Program-made: the position numbers and the translations under genes
Part shown: piece by piece, positions 1 to 6,570 of the stretch
How the letters are laid out: the number at the start of each line of letters is the position of its first letter
Numbering within the stretch: the stretch's first letter is position 1
Notes under the pieces: model-generated
Database searches by the model: none
What the model saw: the letters and a program-made list of their open reading frames with translations, nothing else
Told to the model about the DNA's origin: nothing
Assembly: GCA_030595135.1 (NCBI GenBank)
Contig: JAUVDU010000085.1
Coordinates: forward strand, 1-6,871
Direction: 5' to 3'
DNA: 6,871 nucleotides
Source: Deltaproteobacteria bacterium
GTDB taxonomy: Bacteria > Desulfobacterota > Anaeroferrophillalia > Anaeroferrophillales > Tharpellaceae

Positions 1-1106
1 CGGATTGCGATATCGATCTTCGTCTTGAGCTCTTGATGGCGGATGATAAAAGTCATACTCCCGCAAGAGCTGACCGGGCGCTCTTGAAAACGCTGCGTCG
101 TGAAGCGCAAAGATTGACCCGGCAGTTAAAAATTGTCGAAAGAGATCCGCTGACAACTGATTTCAGTGGTGAATTGTTAGCCTTTGCCTATCCTGATCGG
201 ATTGCTAAAAAACGTTCAGATGGTGATTTACGTTTTCTTTTAAATGGTGGGCAAGAGGCCTCTTTCGCCTATCCCGAACCGCTTTCGCACTCTTCTTATC
301 TGGTCGTGGCTCAGCTTGTCGGTGACCGTCGCAAATCTCGCATTCGTCTGGCCGCAGCCTATTCCGAGAGCAGTTTACGAAAACAGTTTGGCGATTTATT
401 AAAACGTGAATCTCAGGTTTTCTGGGATCAGAAGAGTGGCTCTGTGGTGGCTCGGCAACAGCTAATGTTGGACTCTTTGACGCTCGAAGAGGGGTTCTTA
501 AAGGACCCGCCTGCGAAAGCTTTGACCACCGCCTGGTTGGAGGGGGTGCGCCGCGTCGGCCTCGATCTTTTACCCTGGAATAAAAACATTCGTCAGTGGT
601 GCCGCCGGGTTGAGTTTGTCAGAAACAGCGGCTTGGTTGAAAATGAGTCGTGGCCGGCTTGTGATGACAAATCTTTGTTGGACGATCTCGAAAATTGGCT
701 GGCCCCGAGATTGGGCCGAATACGCAATCGCGATAGTTTGCCCCGACTTGACTTAAAAACAATTTTGCGTGATCGTCTGACCTGGCAACAACAGCAAAAA
801 CTGGAACAACTCGCCCCGGTTGAGATAAGCTTGCCCTCCGGGTGCCGCGTCCAACTCGATTATGCCAGCGGCGCCGTCCCGGTGCTCGCGGCCCGGGTTC
901 AGGAACTCTTCGGTTGCCGGGAGACGCCTCGGATCGGCGGCGGCCGGATTGCGTTGCTCTTACATATCCTCTCACCCGCCCGCAGACCGGTGCAGGTGAC
1001 CGATGACCTGGCCGGTTTCTGGCACGGTTCCTATCGCGAGGTACGCAAAGAGATGCGGGGGCGCTACCCGAAACATGCTTGGCCGGAAGAGCCCTGGCTT
1101 GAATAG
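1..1106 (+). CDS. hrpB: ATP-dependent helicase HrpB, C-terminal part (5' truncated by window edge)
   Basis: This is the last 367 residues of an HrpB-type helicase; the first full codon is at base 3 and the reading frame is open to the left edge, so the TTG at 33 and ATG at 36 are internal codons, not starts. HrpB proteins are roughly 800 residues long, with DEAH-type helicase motifs in the N-terminal half that are not present here. The visible part matches the family's C-terminal region: a FSGELLAFAYPDRIAKKR stretch near bases 160-215, an LPW segment near 570, a WLAP segment near 700, and the highly typical end from about base 972, with SPARRPVQVT, DLAGFWHGSY, VRKEMRGRYPKHAWPE. The protein is presumed cytoplasmic; an RNA-related role is assumed for the family but poorly defined. 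It ends 152 bases before the next gene and is probably a separate transcription unit. The family call is firm; function beyond 'helicase' is not. Confidence 0.93.
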   Translation, partial: DCDIDLRLELLMADDKSHTPARADRALLKTLRREAQRLTRQLKIVERDPLTTDFSGELLAFAYPDRIAKKRSDGDLRFLLNGGQEASFAYPEPLSHSSYLVVAQLVGDRRKSRIRLAAAYSESSLRKQFGDLLKRESQVFWDQKSGSVVARQQLMLDSLTLEEGFLKDPPAKALTTAWLEGVRRVGLDLLPWNKNIRQWCRRVEFVRNSGLVENESWPACDDKSLLDDLENWLAPRLGRIRNRDSLPRLDLKTILRDRLTWQQQQKLEQLAPVEISLPSGCRVQLDYASGAVPVLAARVQELFGCRETPRIGGGRIALLLHILSPARRPVQVTDDLAGFWHGSYREVRKEMRGRYPKHAWPEEPWLE

Positions 1107-1208
1107 AAGGCGGTTAAAAAAATAATCATAAAAGACGGATTGAATGTTTTCGGTTGACGAATGTTTCTCTTTATTTTAGGTATAGCTTGTGAATCCCGAA
1201 AAAGATAT

Positions 1209-1221
1209 ATAGTTTCACTAT
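1209..1221. repeat. short inverted repeat ATAGT-ttc-ACTAT
   Basis: Two perfectly complementary five-base arms (1209-1213 and 1217-1221) are separated by three bases, 37 bases upstream of the first start codon of the operon. The repeat overlaps the candidate -10 hexamer TATAGT. It could be part of an operator or a weak hairpin in the leader. Arms this short in AT-rich DNA arise easily by chance, so the functional reading is weak. Confidence 0.2.
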
Positions 1222-1243
1222 CTGAAAATTCCAGTCGTTTGTT

Positions 1244-1253
1244 AAGGAGGAGG
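1244..1253 (+). promoter_or_regulatory. strong ribosome binding site for the BamE-like gene
   Basis: AAGGAGGAGG carries a near-perfect Shine-Dalgarno core (GGAGG at 1246-1250), eight bases before the ATG at 1259. This fixes the start codon and predicts efficient translation. It is much stronger than the sites in front of the following genes, most of which seem to depend on coupling to the gene upstream. Confidence 0.85.
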
Positions 1254-1258
1254 ACAAA

Positions 1259-1846
1259 ATGAGTAAAAGAGTGATTCGGATCGTTACCCTGTCGTTATTG
1301 GTAACAACTTTTCTGGTTGGTGGTTTTTTTGTAAATGTTTATGCAGCCGGCGAAACTATGTACAATAAGTACAATATTCACGCCCAGGCCGATAAAAAAG
1401 GTTTGCTTAAATCGAGTTATGCCAATTACACCGATCCCGGTGCTGGTCATGTTATCATTCCACCCAATACTAAATTAACCGTCCGTCTCTGGAAACGTTT
1501 TATGAAAAATTATGGCTTTTACTATGACCTGCCGGATGGTCGGCATGGCGTTTTTGAGGTGCATGAGAGACGGATGGAGATGAGTGTTGATGAGTATGAA
1601 GAGCTGATTCTTTCGCCTAAGCCGATTTCCTTAAAAGGTTTTTCGGCGGTCGATCTGAAAGGGATCAAGAAAGGCAAAGCCTACAAAGGAATGACCAAAA
1701 AAGGGGTGATGACGGCCCTAGGCTATCCCGCCGCCCATGAAACCCCCTCGCTGGATGATAATCAATGGAAATATTGGCGTAACCGTTTCCGCACAGTGGT
1801 CGTCGAGTTCAACAGTAAGGGGCGAGTGGTTAATGTAAGGTATTGA
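1259..1846 (+). CDS. exported protein with BamE/SmpA-like C-terminal domain
   Basis: This 195-residue protein begins with a clear Sec-type signal peptide: basic residues at 3-7 (KRVIR), a hydrophobic core at about 8-27, and a likely cleavage after the VYA or YAA site near residue 29-30. There is no cysteine at the cleavage region, so it is not a typical lipoprotein, unlike BamE itself. Residues about 137-195 resemble the SmpA/OmlA (BamE) fold: a GKAYKGMTKKGVMTALGYP helix-turn segment, then a WKYWRNR strand and a final strand pair ending VVVEFNSKGRVVNVRY. Residues about 31-120 are a separate region with probable beta strands (GHVIIPPNTKLTVRLW, GFYYDLPDGRHGVFEV) that I do not recognise. A periplasmic location is likely. 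It is followed seven bases later by the fabG-like gene, so co-transcription is probable, but no direct link to lipid synthesis is visible. The role is unknown; an envelope assembly or binding function is a guess. Confidence 0.8.
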   Translation: MSKRVIRIVTLSLLVTTFLVGGFFVNVYAAGETMYNKYNIHAQADKKGLLKSSYANYTDPGAGHVIIPPNTKLTVRLWKRFMKNYGFYYDLPDGRHGVFEVHERRMEMSVDEYEELILSPKPISLKGFSAVDLKGIKKGKAYKGMTKKGVMTALGYPAAHETPSLDDNQWKYWRNRFRTVVVEFNSKGRVVNVRY

Positions 1847-1853
1847 GCAGATT

Positions 1854-2582
1854 ATGTCGGAAAATAAAAAAATTGCTCTGGTGACCGGAGCCAGTCGCGG
1901 GATCGGGGCGGCTATTGCTGAAACTCTGGCCTGCGACGGTTACGATATCTGGCTTAACTATCGTTCAGATCATGAAGCGGCGCAAAGGGTTGCTGAAAAG
2001 GTTACAGCTTGCGGGCGGCAATGTCTTTTGCTGCCCTTTGATGTCGCCGACGAGGAGGCGGTTGAGGGGGCCTTAAGTGAGTTGCTGGCGGAAGAGACAC
2101 CTTATATCCTGATCAATAACGCCGGTTTCGCTCGGGACGGGATTATGGCTCTGATGAGTCGCTACGATTGGCAGTCTGTCTTAAATGTCCATCTCGACGG
2201 TTTTTTCCTGGTGACCAAGCTGGTTGTGGCTCGGATGCTGAGAAAGCGGGCCGGAAGAATTGTAAATATCGTCTCCACTTCGGGTCAGACCGGGGTTGCC
2301 GGACAGGTTAACTACAGCGCCGCCAAAGCCGGTTTAATTGGGGCAACCAGATCTCTGGCGGCCGAGGTGGCAAAGCGTAAAATTTTAGTTAATGCGGTGG
2401 CTCCCGGTTTTATCGAGACCGAGATGACGGCGGATTTGCCGGTTGATAAAATTTTACCGACCATTCCTCTGGCTCGTTTCGGTCAAGCTCAAGAGGTTGC
2501 CGATGCGGTCTCGTTTCTCTGTTCCGATAAGGCCACCTATATTACCGGTCAGATCCTGGCCGTTAATGGCGGGATTGTTTAG
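1854..2582 (+). CDS. fabG-like: FabG-like 3-oxoacyl-[acyl-carrier-protein] reductase (SDR family)
   Basis: This 242-residue protein is a classical short-chain dehydrogenase, expected to reduce a 3-oxoacyl-ACP to the 3-hydroxyacyl-ACP with NADPH in the cytoplasm. The cofactor loop TGASRGIG is at 11-18, an Asp in FDV at 63, NNAG at 88-91, and the catalytic set Asn111, Ser141, Tyr154 and Lys158 is complete (YSAAK at 154-158). The PGFIETEMT segment at 184-192 is also typical. Arg37 in the NYRS segment after the second strand fits NADPH preference. Length is normal for FabG. The ATG at 1854 is seven bases after the previous stop; an AAGG at 1837-1840 is a rather distant ribosome site. The next gene begins three bases after this stop. 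Its position beside two ketosynthases and an acyl carrier protein makes a ketoreductase role in a dedicated pathway more likely than a general SDR activity. Confidence 0.92.
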   Translation: MSENKKIALVTGASRGIGAAIAETLACDGYDIWLNYRSDHEAAQRVAEKVTACGRQCLLLPFDVADEEAVEGALSELLAEETPYILINNAGFARDGIMALMSRYDWQSVLNVHLDGFFLVTKLVVARMLRKRAGRIVNIVSTSGQTGVAGQVNYSAAKAGLIGATRSLAAEVAKRKILVNAVAPGFIETEMTADLPVDKILPTIPLARFGQAQEVADAVSFLCSDKATYITGQILAVNGGIV

Positions 2583-2585
2583 TTG

Positions 2586-3815
2586 ATGCAGCGGCATAAA
2601 GTAGCGATAACCGGCGTCGGGATTGTCTCTTGTCTCGGGGTCGGAGTAGAGAACGTTGCGGCTTCGTTGCGCGAAGGGCGTTCGGGGATTGTCGTTGATG
2701 AAAAGCGACAAGCTTTGGGTTTTCGCAGTCCTTTGACCGGTTGTTTGCCGGAGGTTTTTCCCGAACGTTTTTTAAATCGCAAACAGCGCAAAACGATGCC
2801 CGATTTTGCACAATTCGCCTATGTCGCGGTGCGTGAGGCCCTTGATGGTTCCGGGTTGACTGAAAAAGATTTGCAAAACCCGCAGAGCGGGCTGATTTTT
2901 GGTTGTGATTCAAGTTGTCTGGCCGCAGTTGAGCAGGTTGACCTTTTGCGTCAATATGGCGAGACTCATAAACTCGGCAGTGGTCTTGTCTTTCGCGCCA
3001 TGACCTCGGCGATAACCATGAATCTTAATGTTTTGCTCGGTACTCAAGGTGCGAATTGGACATTGAGCTCGGCTTGTTCGAGTAGCGGACACGCTATTGG
3101 TCAGGCGGCGGATTTGATCGCTTTAGGCCGTCAGGAGCGGGTGATCTGCGGCGGAGCCCAGGAGATTAACTGGGAGTCGATGTGCAGTTTTGACGCTTTG
3201 GGGGCTTTTTCGACCCGGATTGATAATCCGGCCGCCGCTTCACGACCCTTTGATGTCGATCGCGATGGTTTGGTTCCCAGTGGCGGGGCGGCGGCTCTGG
3301 TTTTGGAAAACTATGATCTGGCGAGGCTGCGGGGGGCAAATATTTTGGGCGAGGTTAGAGGCTACGGTTTCTCATCTGATGGCGGGACGCTTTCGGTACC
3401 AAGTTCCGCCGGCCTGGCCCGGGCGATGCGGGCGGCGTTGGTTGATGCGGCGATCGAACCTGAAGATGTGACTCTGCTTTTGGCCCACGCAACTTCGACA
3501 TTGGCCGGTGATGCGGCGGAAGCGGAGAATATCAGATCTGTTTTTGGTTTAGTTACACCTTATATCAGCGCTTTAAAAGCGCTGACCGGCCATGAACTCT
3601 GGATGGCTGGTGCGGCCACCGCAGTTTATGCTGTAATTATGGCACAAGCGGGCTTTATGGCCCCAACGATTAATTTTACCGCTCCCGATGCGGCGACCAC
3701 AGGATTGCGTATCCTGAACCAAACCCTACCTCAAAAACCAGAGAAGGTTCTCTGTAACGCCGCCGGTTTTGGCGGCTCCAATGCCTCTCTGCTGCTCGAT
3801 TTTAGTTGCCAATGA
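2586..3815 (+). CDS. beta-ketoacyl-ACP synthase, FabB-like (KS1)
   Basis: This 409-residue condensing enzyme is full length for the KAS I/II family. It should join an acyl chain, carried on its active-site cysteine, to malonyl-ACP with loss of CO2. The nucleophile is Cys164 (SSACSSSGHA), with His301 (AHATSTLAGD), Lys331 and His336 (ALKALTGHE), so the Cys-His-His triad is complete and it is not a decarboxylase-only chain-length factor. Spacing matches E. coli FabB (163, 298, 328, 333), and the CGGAQEINWESMCSFDALGA segment resembles FabB more than FabF. The GFGGSN loop at 394-399 is kept. Unusual bulky residues, Trp339 and Met340, follow the second His where the family commonly has small ones. 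ATG at 2586 is preferred over TTG at 2583, which directly abuts the fabG-like stop. The 3' end overlaps the flavoprotein start in an ATGA arrangement, implying translational coupling. Confidence 0.92.
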   Translation: MQRHKVAITGVGIVSCLGVGVENVAASLREGRSGIVVDEKRQALGFRSPLTGCLPEVFPERFLNRKQRKTMPDFAQFAYVAVREALDGSGLTEKDLQNPQSGLIFGCDSSCLAAVEQVDLLRQYGETHKLGSGLVFRAMTSAITMNLNVLLGTQGANWTLSSACSSSGHAIGQAADLIALGRQERVICGGAQEINWESMCSFDALGAFSTRIDNPAAASRPFDVDRDGLVPSGGAAALVLENYDLARLRGANILGEVRGYGFSSDGGTLSVPSSAGLARAMRAALVDAAIEPEDVTLLLAHATSTLAGDAAEAENIRSVFGLVTPYISALKALTGHELWMAGAATAVYAVIMAQAGFMAPTINFTAPDAATTGLRILNQTLPQKPEKVLCNAAGFGGSNASLLLDFSCQ

Positions 3816-5335
3816 AATATGATTACCTGATTATCGGTGCCGGGATCTCCGGTTTGAGCAGCGCTCTGTTGCTGGCCCGTTTCGGGTTTAAAGTGGCGGT
3901 GGTTGAGCAGGCTCCGCGACCGGCACCGTTGGTTGAGGGTTTTGTCCGCAATAATGTCTATTTTGAAACCGGTTTCCATTATGCCGGGGGCCTCGAAGAT
4001 GGCGGCGTTCTTGATCTCAACCTGCATCTTCTGGGGATTGCCGAACATCTGCAAAAAGTTCCATTTGATCCTTTAGCCTACGATACCGTAGTCCAGCCGG
4101 AAAGTGGTTTTAACTTCTCTTTTCCGCAAGGTTATGCGGCATTGGGCAATGCTTTACGAGAGCGTTTTCCGATTCACAGCCAGGCTTTAAACGAATATTT
4201 TGAGCGCTTGCAACAGGTTGTCCGAAAACTTCCCTACTATCATTTTCAGGCGCAAGGGGAATCATCAGCTCCGGGACTTTCGCTCTTGCATGAGCAAAAT
4301 CTGGCTCAGGTTCTTGACGAATTGGCTATTGGCGGAGAGTTGCGGACGCTGTTGCAGATTCATTGCCTGCTGCATGGCTCCTTGCCCTCCGAGGTGCCTT
4401 TTGCCATCCATGCCGGGGTTGTTGACGGCTATTACCGTTCGGCCCATACTTTTAAAGGGGGTGGCCGAGCTCTGGTTACGGCCTTGGTTACGGTTTTAAA
4501 GCAATGCGGGGTTGATCTTTTCTGTCGTCATAGGGTAGAAGAGATTGAGTTGTCCGCCGCCGGGGTGCTGGCCGGAGTTCGCTGTACTAATGGAGTTAAG
4601 TTGCAGGCTTCCGGCTGTATCGCGACGTTGCATCCGCAGGCCCTGTTGAAATTATTGCCGGCGTTGGTTTTTCGACCGGTCTACCGCCGCCGCCTGGCCG
4701 CTCTGAAAGAGACGGCGGGGGCGGAGATTGTTTTTTTGAGCCGTGAGCGTCAGCGAGGAAGTACTTCTGGAGTAGATTCGTTGCCAACCCATAATTTTCA
4801 GGGCCGCAACTTCTTTTTCCTGCCGGGGTCGGAAAAGGCGATGCTTGATCTTGATCTGCCGCTTTCTGAACGTCTGCTTTATCTTAATTTTGCCGGTCCT
4901 GCTGGTTCGGAGGCTTCCGACAACAATTGGGAAGGTGGCGTGACGGCGATTCTTCCGGCTCCTTACTATGAGCCCGGCTCCGAGGTTTCGGCAACGTTTA
5001 GCTATGCCGAAAGAAAAGCGCAAACCGGGGAACTGGTGCGTAAGCGCATTATTGAATTGTTGCCCGAACTTGGCCCCGGACTTGAAGTTGAGTGTGTGGC
5101 GACCGCCAAAACCCTGCAGCGAATCAACGCCTCGGCTCGAGGGTCGCTTTATGGAGTGAAGCATATGGTGGGACAATTTAATCCTTCCGCAAAAACCCGT
5201 CTGACCGGTCTTTTTTTGGCCGGTCAGGCGACAGCCGCTCCGGGCTTTCTCGGGGCTGTAACTTCGGCCTTGATGGCAGTTGGCGGAATTGTCGGCCATG
5301 ACCGGGTCGAAGCCTTGCGGCGTGATGTGATATGA
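3812..5335 (+). CDS. CrtI/retinol-saturase-like FAD-dependent oxidoreductase
   Basis: This 507-residue flavoprotein belongs to the phytoene desaturase, carotenoid isomerase and retinol saturase group of amine-oxidase-like enzymes. The N-terminal dinucleotide-binding fold shows DYLIIGAGISGLSSA (glycines 9, 11, 14) and the ribose-binding acid Glu32. A FETGFHYAGGL segment at 51-61 recalls RetSat-type proteins. The C-terminal flavin-binding motif is clear at about 465-493: TGLFLAGQATAAPGFLGAV. Such enzymes desaturate, saturate or isomerise double bonds in long conjugated chains. Here the gene is wedged between two ketosynthase genes, with ATGA overlaps at both ends (3812 and 5332), so its substrate is probably an acyl-ACP or lipid made by this pathway rather than a carotenoid; no prenyl or phytoene synthase gene is seen. 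ATG at 3812 is chosen over TTG at 3806 because it gives the canonical overlap and starts right before the first strand. Reaction direction and electron acceptor cannot be told. Confidence 0.88.
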   Translation: MKYDYLIIGAGISGLSSALLLARFGFKVAVVEQAPRPAPLVEGFVRNNVYFETGFHYAGGLEDGGVLDLNLHLLGIAEHLQKVPFDPLAYDTVVQPESGFNFSFPQGYAALGNALRERFPIHSQALNEYFERLQQVVRKLPYYHFQAQGESSAPGLSLLHEQNLAQVLDELAIGGELRTLLQIHCLLHGSLPSEVPFAIHAGVVDGYYRSAHTFKGGGRALVTALVTVLKQCGVDLFCRHRVEEIELSAAGVLAGVRCTNGVKLQASGCIATLHPQALLKLLPALVFRPVYRRRLAALKETAGAEIVFLSRERQRGSTSGVDSLPTHNFQGRNFFFLPGSEKAMLDLDLPLSERLLYLNFAGPAGSEASDNNWEGGVTAILPAPYYEPGSEVSATFSYAERKAQTGELVRKRIIELLPELGPGLEVECVATAKTLQRINASARGSLYGVKHMVGQFNPSAKTRLTGLFLAGQATAAPGFLGAVTSALMAVGGIVGHDRVEALRRDVI

Positions 5336-6555
5336 GGCGTGTAGCGGTAACCGGGATGGGGGCAGTTTCCCCTTTTGGCCGGGGTTTTGAAGCTCTGATC
5401 AACGGCTTGGTTGAGGGCCGCAGTGCGATTAAAATTCTTGATGAACTTAAAGACTACGGTGGTCTGAGAACCCGGCTTGCGGCACTGGTGCCGGAGGTTG
5501 ACGGAAAAGAGATCCCCCGCAGCAAGCGGCGTTCGATGTCGCGGCAATCAATTTTTGCGGTGCTCGCGGCCCAAGAAGCCTTGGCTCAAGCCGCTTTACC
5601 GGAAACCGAATATAGCAGCGGTCGCTACGGAGTTGTGGTTGGAACCACGATCAGCAGTTTAGAGACCAGCGAAAGTTTCTTCGCCGATCATTTCCGGGAC
5701 AAAAGTTTTTCCCGTATGAAAACCTCGCTCTTTTTCAAGACCATGAATCATTCGGCGGCTGCCAACGTGGCCCATTTTTTTGGTCTCGAAGGTCGTTTGC
5801 TGGCCCCGGCGGCGGCCTGTGCCACCGGTTGCCAGGCTTTGGGCTATGCTTATGAAATGATCGCTTCGGGAGTGCAGGATGCGATGGTTTGCGGCGGTAC
5901 GGAAGAGTTTCATCCGCTTTCGGCCGCAACTTTTGACTTGATGAATGCGGCCTCTTTTCATTATAATGATCGGCCTTTGCTGGCGTCGCGTCCGTTTGAC
6001 CGGCAGCGGGACGGGGTTGTCTGCGGCGAAGGAGCCGGAGTTCTGGTTCTGGAAGATTGGCAGTCGGCCAAAGAGCGGGGAGCGGAGATTTTGGCCGAAA
6101 TCATCGGTTTTGCCACATTGACCGAAACCGGCAGTATTGCCGAACCCAGCAGCGCCGCCATGCAGCGCTGTATGGCCCTGGCCCTGGCGGATGCCGGGGT
6201 TGAAGCGGACGCGATTGATTATATCAATGCTCATGCGACCGCCACCGAAAAAGGTGATATTGCCGAAGCTCAAGCTTTGCAGGGTCTTTTTGGTGATCAG
6301 ATTCCGGTCAGCAGCTTAAAAGGCCATCTCGGTCATACTTTAGCCGCCAGCGGCGGTCTGGAGACCATCTCCACGATTGAGATGATGCGTCGCGGTGAAC
6401 TTATCCCGACTCGTAACCTTAACGAGATCGACCCCCGTTGCCAAGGGCCGCGAATTTTTACCGCTATCGAAAAACAGACAACCAGCCTGGCTTTAAAAAA
6501 TAATTTTGCTCTGGGAGGAGTTAATTGCTCTCTGGTAATCAGAGCAGGGCAATGA
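5332..6555 (+). CDS. beta-ketoacyl-ACP synthase, FabF-like (KS2)
   Basis: This 407-residue enzyme is a full-length condensing enzyme closer to FabF than to KS1. The active-site set is Cys163 (AAACATGCQA), His301 (NAHATATEKGD), Lys330 and His335 (SSLKGHLGHT), all present, so it should be catalytically competent. The PFDRQRDGVVCGEGAGVLVLE segment at 221-241 is typical of the family. The flexible loop that in E. coli FabF reads GFGGTN is ALGGVN at 393-398, so the gatekeeper phenylalanine is a leucine (Leu394), which could change substrate entry or chain selectivity. The start overlaps the flavoprotein stop (ATGA), with no good ribosome site in front, suggesting coupling. A different synthase type from KS1 in the same operon suggests division of labour, such as initiation versus elongation or different chain lengths, or a KS1/KS2 heterodimer. 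These options cannot be separated from sequence alone. Confidence 0.92.
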   Translation: MRRVAVTGMGAVSPFGRGFEALINGLVEGRSAIKILDELKDYGGLRTRLAALVPEVDGKEIPRSKRRSMSRQSIFAVLAAQEALAQAALPETEYSSGRYGVVVGTTISSLETSESFFADHFRDKSFSRMKTSLFFKTMNHSAAANVAHFFGLEGRLLAPAAACATGCQALGYAYEMIASGVQDAMVCGGTEEFHPLSAATFDLMNAASFHYNDRPLLASRPFDRQRDGVVCGEGAGVLVLEDWQSAKERGAEILAEIIGFATLTETGSIAEPSSAAMQRCMALALADAGVEADAIDYINAHATATEKGDIAEAQALQGLFGDQIPVSSLKGHLGHTLAASGGLETISTIEMMRRGELIPTRNLNEIDPRCQGPRIFTAIEKQTTSLALKNNFALGGVNCSLVIRAGQ

Positions 6556-6561
6556 TAACTT

Positions 6562-6566
6562 GAGGA
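6562..6566 (+). promoter_or_regulatory. ribosome binding site for the acyl carrier protein gene
   Basis: GAGGA sits four to five bases before ATG 6571, a somewhat short spacing. With the 15-base gap after the KS2 stop, it gives the carrier protein its own initiation signal, unlike the overlapped genes before it. This would suit a carrier needed in excess of the enzymes. Confidence 0.5.
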
Positions 6567-6570
6567 TAAT

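Larger units (their letters stand above)
1107..1258 (+). promoter_or_regulatory. AT-rich intergenic region, probable operon promoter
   Basis: This is the only sizeable gap in the window, lying between the hrpB stop and the first gene of the lipid-type operon. It is visibly richer in A/T than the flanking genes. TTGACG at 1154-1159 matches five of six bases of a sigma-70 -35 box, but the best -10-like hexamer after it, TATAGC at 1181-1186, is 21 bases away, longer than the usual 16-18. A second option is TTGTGA at 1187-1192 with TATAGT at 1208-1213, spaced 15 bases, which is shorter than usual. Neither pair is convincing alone, so the exact promoter is unresolved. I see no strong terminator hairpin for hrpB here. 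That a promoter lies in this interval is inferred mainly from the compact gene order downstream. Confidence 0.4.

Noticed and set aside
33..38. TTG at 33 and ATG at 36 as starts of a stand-alone 357-residue gene.
   Set aside because: The frame is open to the left edge and the content is the C-terminal half of HrpB, which is an internal part of a longer gene.
3483..3497. HATST in KS1 and HATAT in KS2 instead of the HGTST often quoted for ketosynthases.
   Set aside because: An Ala in this place is known in many KAS enzymes, including plant KAS I, so it is not a sign of new chemistry.
4652..5299. A long open frame of about 215 codons on the minus strand inside the flavoprotein gene, and another of about 204 codons (5659-6273) inside KS2.
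   Set aside because: Both lie wholly antisense to well-supported genes, and their translations are rich in Arg, Pro, Gly and Ser with no recognisable domain, as expected of shadow frames.
3812..5335. A carotenoid biosynthesis locus, based on the CrtI-like protein.
   Set aside because: No phytoene synthase, prenyl synthase or cyclase is in the window; the neighbours are all acyl-chain enzymes.
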